Made by a program: the position numbers and the translations under genes. From NCBI GenBank assembly GCA_023418255.1, contig JAEZZZ010000136.1:1-20670 (forward strand): DNA of 20,670 nucleotides. The letters run 5' to 3'. Shown here piece after piece: positions 15,386 to 20,670 of this stretch. The stretch is from Bacteroidota bacterium (GTDB taxonomy: Bacteria; Bacteroidota; Bacteroidia; Bacteroidales; Dysgonomonadaceae). The number at the start of each line of letters is the position of its first letter. The first letter of the stretch is position 1. The notes beneath the pieces were generated by a model. The model was not told where the DNA came from and did no database searches. It saw only the letters and a list, made by a program, of their open reading frames with translations.

Positions 15386-16219
15386 ATGACAACAAAAAAA
15401 TCGAGTTACTTATATGATAATAAACGCAAAGTGACAACACATCGCCTGCTGGAAATGAAAGAACAGGGCGAAAAAATTTCAATGCTCACCGCCTATGACT
15501 ATTCAATGGCGAGCATTATAGATCAGGCCGGAATGGATGTTATTCTTGTTGGCGACTCAGCATCAAACGTAATGGCGGGAAATGACACCACGCTTCCCAT
15601 CACGATTGACCAGATGATTTATCATGGCAAATCGGTAATGAAAGCGGTGACACGTGCCATGGTAGTTATCGACATGCCTTTTGGCAGCTATCAGGGAAAT
15701 CCCATTGAGGCGGTTTCGTCGGCAGTGCATATTATGAAAGAAACACAAGCAGATTGTGTAAAACTTGAAGGGGGTAGGGAGGTGCTCGAATCGGTTCAAC
15801 GTATCCTTTCTGCCGGAATTCCTATTATGGGGCATTTGGGGTTGCTACCGCAATCGATTAACAAATATGGAACATATGCCGTGCGTGCCAAAGAGGCAAA
15901 CGAAGCCGATCGATTGTTGGAAGACGCCCATGCCCTGGAAGAAGCAGGCTGCTGCTCGCTTGTGTTGGAGAAGATACCTTCGTCGCTCGCAAAAAGGGTG
16001 GCGCAAGAACTCACCATTCCGGTAATCGGAATTGGCGCGGGTCCACATGTAGATGGCCAGGTATTGGTGATGCAAGATATGTTGGGGATCAACAAAGACT
16101 TTTCGCCGCGTTTTTTACGTCGATATGCCAATCTTTACGACGAAATCACCCTTGCTGTTCAGCACTACATTTCGGATATAAAATCATCAGAATTTCCTTC
16201 GGAAGAAGAGAGTTATTGA
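15386..16219 (+). CDS. panB: 3-methyl-2-oxobutanoate hydroxymethyltransferase (ketopantoate hydroxymethyltransferase)
   Basis: The enzyme transfers a hydroxymethyl group from 5,10-methylenetetrahydrofolate to 2-oxoisovalerate, giving ketopantoate, the first committed step of pantothenate and coenzyme A synthesis. The 277-residue protein is of family length and keeps the TIM-barrel signatures: LTAYDYSMASIID, ILVGDSASNVMAG with the metal-binding Asp, CVKLEGG, GHLGLLPQS and IPVIGIGAGPHVDGQVLVMQDMLG. The ATG at 15386 lies after the -7 box, while an upstream ATG at 15350 overlaps that box. No other pan genes are in the window. The 3' end overlaps the convergent HSDR_N gene by 7 bp. Confidence 0.95.
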   Translation: MTTKKSSYLYDNKRKVTTHRLLEMKEQGEKISMLTAYDYSMASIIDQAGMDVILVGDSASNVMAGNDTTLPITIDQMIYHGKSVMKAVTRAMVVIDMPFGSYQGNPIEAVSSAVHIMKETQADCVKLEGGREVLESVQRILSAGIPIMGHLGLLPQSINKYGTYAVRAKEANEADRLLEDAHALEEAGCCSLVLEKIPSSLAKRVAQELTIPVIGIGAGPHVDGQVLVMQDMLGINKDFSPRFLRRYANLYDEITLAVQHYISDIKSSEFPSEEESY

Positions 16220-16674
16220 GTGTTGAGAAGTGTCTCGTAGTTGGGAAACTCTTTCAAATAGGTTACCGATTGGTCTTTATAATTCATGTGGCAGCAATAG
16301 TGGCTCATTCCATTTGATGCCACTAAAAATGGAACACGTAGCACGCGGTTGTATCGTATTATTTGTTCAAAAACCTGCTGCGTTATAGGCACTTTTGGCT
16401 CTTTGTATTCGATGACCATCAAAGGTTGTAATTGCCTGTTATATATAACGGTGTCGCATCGTCTAGTCAACGTGTGCAACTTTATTCCCACTTCGTTTCC
16501 CATCAACGAGGCGGGATATTTTCTATCTGCCACAAGGTAATGAACAAAGTGCTGACGCACCCATTCTTCCGGCGTAAGCACAACATACTTACGCCTTAAA
16601 ATATCGAAAATAAGGATTCCTTTCTCAGTTTTTTTTATTTTTGCATCAAAAGATGGTAGGTTTAATGGGTACAT
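16213..16674 (-). CDS. stand-alone HSDR_N (type I restriction R N-terminal-like) domain protein
   Basis: The 153-residue protein consists almost entirely of an HSDR_N-type PD-(D/E)xK nuclease fold. The expected catalytic residues are visible: Glu61, Asp74 in RRCDTVIY, and Glu89-x-Lys91 in VIEYKEP, with Gln103 in the following helix. It lacks the SF2 helicase domain of real HsdR, and there are no hsdM or hsdS genes nearby, so it is not part of a type I system here. I recall such short proteins next to holA in Bacteroidales genomes, which would suggest a housekeeping rather than a restriction role. The function is unknown. It is divergent from amn and convergent with panB. Confidence 0.8.
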   Translation of the reverse strand: MYPLNLPSFDAKIKKTEKGILIFDILRRKYVVLTPEEWVRQHFVHYLVADRKYPASLMGNEVGIKLHTLTRRCDTVIYNRQLQPLMVIEYKEPKVPITQQVFEQIIRYNRVLRVPFLVASNGMSHYCCHMNYKDQSVTYLKEFPNYETLLNTQ

Positions 16675-16678
16675 CTTG

Positions 16679-16686
16679 TATCTTTG
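16679..16686 (+). promoter_or_regulatory. -7 box for the amn-holA operon
   Basis: TATCTTTG matches TAnnTTTG exactly and lies 38 bp before the ATG at 16725. No well-placed TTG at -33 was found. It lies only 5 bp from the start codon of the opposing HSDR_N gene. Confidence 0.5.
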
Positions 16687-16706
16687 TTCATTGAATGTAG
16701 AAAAAA

Positions 16707-16714
16707 CAAAAATA
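16707..16714 (-). promoter_or_regulatory. -7 box for the HSDR_N gene
   Basis: On the minus strand TATTTTTG (16714-16707) fits TAnnTTTG. It would start transcription near 16700, about 26 nt before the ATG at 16674. It lies within the predicted leader of amn, so the two transcripts would overlap at their 5' ends. Confidence 0.45.
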
Positions 16715-16724
16715 CATCTTTTTT

Positions 16725-17501
16725 ATGAAAACAAAACAAGCAATTGTCGAGAATTGGCTTCCACGTTATACTAAACGTCCATTAGAGGAGTTCACAAAAT
16801 ACATTTTGCTCACTAATTTTCAGAAATATGTACAAATATTTGCCGAGCATTTTCAAGTTCCTATCTACGGTTTAGATGCCAATATGCCCAACGCATCAGC
16901 CAATGGCATCACCATCATCAACTTTGGGATGGGAAGTGCCAATGCTGCCACCATCATGGATTTACTGAGTGCTGTGTCGCCCACAGCAGTGCTTTTCCTT
17001 GGCAAATGCGGAGGTGTAAAGCCACACAGTCGATTGGGAGATTATATCTTGCCGATTGCCGCCATCCGTGGGGAAGGAACTTCGAACGATTATTTGCCGG
17101 CCGAGGTCCCTTCGTTGCCGGCATTTAGCTTGTTGCGCGCGGTGTCGTCAAACATTCGTGATTTCAATCGCGATTATTGGACGGGAACGGTTTATACCAC
17201 CAATCGACGTGTGTGGGAATATGACGACGCATTTAAAAACTATCTGCGCAAAACACGCGTGATGGCGGTGGATATGGAGACGGCAACCATCTTTACGTGT
17301 GGCTTTGCCAATCACATATCAACAGGGGCACTTTTGTTGATTTCTGACCAACCGATGATCTCTTCGGGTGTAAAAACCGATGAAAGCGACAAACTGGTAA
17401 CCAAAAATTTTGTGGAAGAGCATGTGCAAATAGGAATAAAATCACTCATATCAATAAAAAATAACAGTTCGACAATCAAGCACTTGCGTTTCGATTGGTA
17501 A
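16725..17501 (+). CDS. amn: AMP nucleosidase (short Bacteroidota form)
   Basis: The protein has 258 residues of the nucleoside phosphorylase (PNP_UDP_1) fold. Features are GITIINFGMGSANAATIMDL, the FLGKCGGVKPHSRLGDYILP phosphate/sugar site, AIRGEGTSNDYLP, AVDMETATIF with the nucleoside-binding Glu, and LLISDQP with the catalytic Asp. AMP nucleosidase splits AMP into adenine and ribose 5-phosphate. Escherichia coli Amn is nearly twice as long, with an extra N-terminal domain. The short form here matches proteins annotated as Amn in Bacteroidota, but a related nucleoside phosphorylase activity cannot be ruled out. It lies 20 bp upstream of holA and probably forms an operon with it. Confidence 0.82.
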   Translation: MKTKQAIVENWLPRYTKRPLEEFTKYILLTNFQKYVQIFAEHFQVPIYGLDANMPNASANGITIINFGMGSANAATIMDLLSAVSPTAVLFLGKCGGVKPHSRLGDYILPIAAIRGEGTSNDYLPAEVPSLPAFSLLRAVSSNIRDFNRDYWTGTVYTTNRRVWEYDDAFKNYLRKTRVMAVDMETATIFTCGFANHISTGALLLISDQPMISSGVKTDESDKLVTKNFVEEHVQIGIKSLISIKNNSSTIKHLRFDW

Positions 17502-17521
17502 AATGATTAAATCTAAATTTT

Positions 17522-18535
17522 ATGGCTGCATCGACATTCGAATCAATTTGCAACGACATTATGCATCGACGCTTCAAACCCATCTATTTGCTTATGGGCG
17601 AGGAGGATTATTTTATTGATAAACTGACAGATCTGTTTATCGAAACAGTTTTATCCGAAACAGAAAAAGATTTTAATTTTCATCTTTTTTATGGTATCGA
17701 CTCCGATGTAAATACGATCATTTCCGCGGCGCGACGTTTTCCGATGATGTCTGAGCATCAGCTGATTATTGTTAAAGAAGCACAACAACTCAGCAACTTT
17801 GAGTTGTTGGCATCGTATGCCGATAAGCCGCTAAACTCAACCATATTGGTTATCAATTACAAGCACGGAAGCGTGGATAAACGTAAAGCTGTTGTAAAAA
17901 AAATAGAAAATGTAGGTGTTGTGTTTGAAGCAAAAAAGCTATACGAAAATCAGATTCCCGCTTTTATTGTTTCGCATTTTCGTCAGAAAAATATCACCAT
18001 CGATACCAAATCGGCACAAATGCTGACCGATTTTGTCGGAAACAACATCAGCAAACTGATGCAACAACTGCAAAAACTGGAAATCGCACTGCCAAAAGAT
18101 ACCGCGCGTATAACCTCGGAACTTATTGAGCAAAATGTGGGTATTAGCAAAGATTACAACAATTTTGAGCTTTTAAAAGCCATCATCGAAAAAGATGTGC
18201 TGAAAGCAAACCGCATTGTTGATTATTTTGATAAAAATCCAAAAGATAATCCGATGGTTGTGACCATCTCTGTTTTGTTTAATTATTTCAGCAATTTACT
18301 GGAATGCTATTGGTTGCCACAAAAAAGTGAACAAAACATTATGCAAGTGCTTAATCTTCGTTCGTCATATTTTGTACGAGATTATAGTGCCGGATTGCGT
18401 AATTACAGCGTTGGCAAAGTAATGGACATTATTGCCGATTTACGCATATACGATGCCAAATCCAAAGGGATCGATAACGTTTCGGCTTCACCCGGTGAAC
18501 TTTTAAAAGAGTTAGTATATCGGATTATGCACTAA
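17522..18535 (+). CDS. holA: DNA polymerase III subunit delta
   Basis: This subunit of the clamp loader binds and opens the beta sliding clamp during replication. The 337-residue protein has the family architecture. The N-terminal domain carries KPIYLLMGEEDYFIDKLTD, and RFPMMSEHQLIIVKEAQQL is in the beta-binding region. A middle domain follows (VGNNISKLMQQLQKLEIAL, where the family has the conserved D/N.. L..E..KL pattern). The C-terminal helical domain ends in SPGELLKELVYRIM. A consensus Walker A is absent, as expected for delta. It probably shares a transcript with amn and converges on the MutS-like gene 55 bp away. Confidence 0.9.
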   Translation: MAASTFESICNDIMHRRFKPIYLLMGEEDYFIDKLTDLFIETVLSETEKDFNFHLFYGIDSDVNTIISAARRFPMMSEHQLIIVKEAQQLSNFELLASYADKPLNSTILVINYKHGSVDKRKAVVKKIENVGVVFEAKKLYENQIPAFIVSHFRQKNITIDTKSAQMLTDFVGNNISKLMQQLQKLEIALPKDTARITSELIEQNVGISKDYNNFELLKAIIEKDVLKANRIVDYFDKNPKDNPMVVTISVLFNYFSNLLECYWLPQKSEQNIMQVLNLRSSYFVRDYSAGLRNYSVGKVMDIIADLRIYDAKSKGIDNVSASPGELLKELVYRIMH

Positions 18536-18590
18536 GATTTTTTTTTTAAGAAGAAAGAAAGTGCATTGCTTTTTTGCTTTTTAATGTATT

Positions 18591-20399
18591 TCAATCAATG
18601 ATATTCATTGACTTCATCAGAAAAGTGGCGTTCATTTTCGTGGCAATTCCATCGTTTAATTTATACGTAAAAACCAACTTATTATCCGATATGGATGCGT
18701 CGAAATGATAATTCTTTACCATATTTGGGAATTGTTGCTCCAACGCGCCCAATGCCAAATCGTGTGTGGCAATGATGCCGACACCGCCCATATTTATAAA
18801 CCGTTTGATGAGAGCAAGTGAGCCATTTTGTTTGTCTTCCGAATTAGTGCCTTTCAATATCTCATCAAGAATGATAAAAAGGGGTTCTTGCTTGTTTTCC
18901 AATTGCGAAATAATCATCTTTAATCGTTTCAGTTCCGCCAAAAAATAGGATTCGTTGTTTACCAAAGAGTCGGCGGTTCGCAGATTGGTCAATAGTTTTG
19001 CCGGATAGAAACGAAATTGCTTGGCACACACCACGCTGCCCATACAAGCAAGTACCAAGTTTATCCCAATGGTGCGCAGATAGGTACTTTTACCCGCCAT
19101 GTTGGCACCGGTGATAATCATGAAATATGGCGATTGTGAGATATTTACATCGTTGCGTATACAGATTTCTCGAGAAATGAGAGGATGTCCCATTTCCCTT
19201 GCCTCTAAACGCGCGGGCGTAGATAACACTTCGGGGAATATATAATCGGGGTTGTTGAAAGTGAAAGTTGCCAATGAAACAAGCGCATCTGTTTTGCCCA
19301 ACACATCCAACCAGTCGCTGCAACTATTGGAATACTTTTTTTGCCAATGTTCAATTTTCAATGCATATTTTACGTTCCAAAGAAAAAAGGGATTGAAAAT
19401 CAGTAGCATCGGAAATGTAAACGACAATTCTAAATTTTTGTGATAGATGGATAGCTGTTTGATCAGTGTGGCCGCGCTTCCTCTTTTTTTTAATACCGAC
19501 TGTATGTTTGCTAGTAGTGCTGATTCGAAATGCTCGTTTTCAATCATGTACAGCATGTTTGAGTAGATATTCAACATGTTTTTTTTATCATCAAAAGTTT
19601 GTGTCAAATGCTTTATAGTTTTCGTTGGTATTGTTGACACGCCCAATGTCAGCAAATAGAGAGGAAGCAGATATTTTGCCGATATTACACTCATAATAAG
19701 CAAAATGAAATATATCGCATAGATAATGGGAATGGCAATTGTCAGTATTTGCCACCATCGTGTCCGGTGGAAAAATGGCTGAAAATCAAATGTTTTTTTT
19801 ACCTCTTCCATCGATGAAAAACCTTTTTTGCTCAATGTGCCTGTGGCTCTGAAAGAGAGGCAAAAATTAGTCTTACGCGACAGTTCGTCAATGGCAGTTT
19901 GTCGCTGTTTTATTTTGGGAACTTCATTTAAAGGATATTCCACAAAATCACATAGTCGCTCTTTGCCTATGGCAAGCACCGTTCGGTTGAAGAGTTGAAA
20001 AACCGACTTGGTTCCAAAAATATCCAAATCGAAACTAAAATTGTGCTTTGGCTGAATGCGCTCGGGGGCACCATCAAAAGCGGAATAATCGTTTTGAAAG
20101 CCCTTTATCTCGTTTTCCACAATTTGAAGCAAAGCTGCCGCGTAATGCTTTTGATTGTTTAATCGTTCGTGCCTTTTGAGTAAAACAAAAAATATCGTCG
20201 CTGTAAATAGTAGTGTAATAGACAAATACATCAAATTGCCAAAAACGAGATAAAGGGTTGTAGCACCTGCAATAAACACGAGCAAGCGCAATGTTCCTGT
20301 CAGATATGACTTTTTCGACAAAAGTCGAATCTCTTTTTTTTGTGTTTCGGCTATTTCTGTATAAAATGAAAGCGGTGTGCGATTTTTTAACGGAGTCAT
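18591..20399 (-). CDS. membrane-anchored MutS-like ATPase
   Basis: This 602-residue protein has a complete C-terminal MutS-type ABC ATPase. Walker A is TGANMAGKS at 430-438, the family helix ESYFLAELKRLK lies at 483-494, Walker B is FIILDE at 508-513, and ATHD is at 544-547. It lacks the mismatch-reading N-terminal domain of MutS. Instead it has two hydrophobic segments near the N-terminus (about 36-54 and 57-75) and more in the middle (about 218-238, 242-258 and possibly 325-342). It should therefore sit in the inner membrane with its ATPase inside. Such proteins are often annotated as DNA mismatch repair protein MutS, but a role in mismatch repair is unlikely. Its substrate is unknown. Its start overlaps the upstream small gene by ATGA. 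Confidence 0.83.
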   Translation of the reverse strand: MTPLKNRTPLSFYTEIAETQKKEIRLLSKKSYLTGTLRLLVFIAGATTLYLVFGNLMYLSITLLFTATIFFVLLKRHERLNNQKHYAAALLQIVENEIKGFQNDYSAFDGAPERIQPKHNFSFDLDIFGTKSVFQLFNRTVLAIGKERLCDFVEYPLNEVPKIKQRQTAIDELSRKTNFCLSFRATGTLSKKGFSSMEEVKKTFDFQPFFHRTRWWQILTIAIPIIYAIYFILLIMSVISAKYLLPLYLLTLGVSTIPTKTIKHLTQTFDDKKNMLNIYSNMLYMIENEHFESALLANIQSVLKKRGSAATLIKQLSIYHKNLELSFTFPMLLIFNPFFLWNVKYALKIEHWQKKYSNSCSDWLDVLGKTDALVSLATFTFNNPDYIFPEVLSTPARLEAREMGHPLISREICIRNDVNISQSPYFMIITGANMAGKSTYLRTIGINLVLACMGSVVCAKQFRFYPAKLLTNLRTADSLVNNESYFLAELKRLKMIISQLENKQEPLFIILDEILKGTNSEDKQNGSLALIKRFINMGGVGIIATHDLALGALEQQFPNMVKNYHFDASISDNKLVFTYKLNDGIATKMNATFLMKSMNIID

Positions 20400-20548
20400 T
20401 GTTCCTTTTTAGCTTGGTGTCGCTCAAAATATTTTTTCATAACGTAGCCGAATGCCAATCCACCCAAAAGATATATTGGAAGAGAGATAAGCGCGCTTTT
20501 CCATGTGATGGTGTGGCGAAATATATCGGTAATTGTTGTGATAGTGAA
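20396..20548 (-). pseudogene. small membrane-protein gene truncated at its 5' end by an IS
   Basis: A minus-strand frame opens directly after a TAG at 20551-20549 and runs 50 codons to a TGA (20398-20396) that overlaps the ATG of the MutS-like gene. It reads TITTITDIFRH, then one membrane segment (SALISLPIYLLGGLAFGYVM) and a charged tail KKYFERHQAKKEQ. No ATG, GTG or TTG occurs before the middle of the membrane segment. The first codons abut the end of a TnpB element at about 20544. The intact gene most likely began at or just before this point and lost its start to the insertion. I do not recognise the family. Initiation at a rare codon such as ATT cannot be excluded. Confidence 0.6.
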
Positions 20549-20670
20549 CTACCGCTAAACTAAAGATTTAGCGGCTTCGGAGATACAAATATCTCTTCTC
20601 TTTTCCTGCTTCTTACTGCCATTGCTTTTTAGGACACGAGGTCGGTCATCCACAAGAGGACAGTCCACAG
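20544..20670 (-). mobile_element. right end of an IS200/IS605-family TnpB element, continuing beyond the window
   Basis: The segment contains the C-terminal codons of tnpB, an 8-bp hairpin and a terminal GGTAGTTCAC (20553-20544 on the minus strand). That ending is characteristic of the transposon right end in many IS605-group elements. Host-like coding sequence begins immediately past it. Whether a tnpA transposase gene is present cannot be seen. Confidence 0.68.
20544..20670 (-). ncRNA. 3' part of a predicted TnpB omega RNA (reRNA) scaffold
   Basis: TnpB nucleases use an RNA from the 3' end of their own gene, with the guide taken from DNA beyond the right end. Here CCGCTAAA and TTTAGCGG (20574-20567 and 20559-20552) form an 8-bp stem with a 7-nt loop, then TAGTTCAC closes the scaffold. 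The guide would begin at about 20543 and read TATCACAACAATTACC on the minus strand. The 5' end lies outside the window or inside tnpB and is unknown. Confidence 0.55.
20555..20668 (-). CDS. tnpB: TnpB (IS200/IS605 OrfB) C-terminal fragment at window edge
   Basis: The minus strand reads 37 codons from the window edge to a TAG at 20557-20555. They begin VDCPLVDDRPRVLKSNGSKK and continue QEKRR, then EAAKSLV. The VDCP..DDR / LKS.GS.KQE / EAAKSL pattern is what I recall from the C-terminal tail of IS605-type TnpB proteins, whose coding sequence overlaps the omega RNA. All catalytic RuvC residues and the zinc finger lie outside the window, so activity cannot be judged. The stop codon falls inside the terminal hairpin, consistent with that arrangement. 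Confidence 0.68.
   Translation of the reverse strand: MDCPLVDDRPRVLKSNGSKKQEKRRDICISEAAKSLV

Noticed and set aside
16213..16674. Type I restriction-modification system
   Set aside because: Only the HSDR_N domain is present. The helicase part of HsdR and any HsdM or HsdS gene are absent from the window.
18536..18590. Terminator between convergent holA and the MutS-like gene
   Set aside because: There are T-runs but no convincing inverted repeat in the 55-bp gap.
20074..20427. Minus-strand open frame of 117 codons
   Set aside because: It overlaps the N-terminal coding part of the MutS-like gene in another frame and shows no domain.

Overview
The window looks like chromosomal DNA of a Bacteroidota bacterium, most likely order Bacteroidales. 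Promoter-like sites follow the Bacteroidota pattern (TTG or TTTG, about 20 nt, then TAnnTTTG). Several genes belong to lineages common in that phylum: a DUF4382 lipoprotein, a SPOR lipoprotein, an OmpP1/FadL-type porin, a short AMP nucleosidase, a stand-alone HSDR_N protein beside holA, and a membrane-anchored MutS-like ATPase. The genus cannot be told from the sequence.

Left edge (1-515): no intact gene. It holds a frameshifted remnant of an IS5-type transposase N-terminus on the minus strand (220-382) with a promoter-like sequence upstream.

Minus-strand block (516-9258): read in transcription order, this is a TetR regulator, a TolC-type outer-membrane channel, an HlyD-type periplasmic adaptor lipoprotein, two separate ABC ATPases, two ABC-2 permeases, and then cinA. 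Apart from cinA, the genes form one tripartite ABC efflux system of the YbhFSR/YhiI type. The ATPases have complementary motif losses. Pairing them would give one intact and one degenerate nucleotide site. A 29-bp perfect inverted repeat overlaps the -33 element of the tetR promoter and is the likely operator.

Plus-strand block (9474-16219): a DUF4382 lipoprotein, a SPOR-domain lipoprotein with a strong terminator, a PhnP-like metallo-hydrolase, a secreted Trp/Tyr-repeat and Ser-rich protein of unknown function followed by an OmpP1/FadL-type barrel, another strong terminator, and panB.

Right part (16213-20670): a small HSDR_N nuclease-fold protein (minus), then amn and holA (plus), then a membrane-anchored MutS-like ATPase (minus). 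At the right edge are the last 37 codons of an IS200/IS605-type TnpB with the hairpin of its omega RNA. The end of this element abuts a small membrane-protein gene that overlaps the MutS-like gene by ATGA, so the insertion appears to have removed that gene's start. The TnpB/omega RNA junction, the asymmetric ABC pair and the Trp/Tyr-repeat protein are the most interesting parts. No complete undescribed system is evident.
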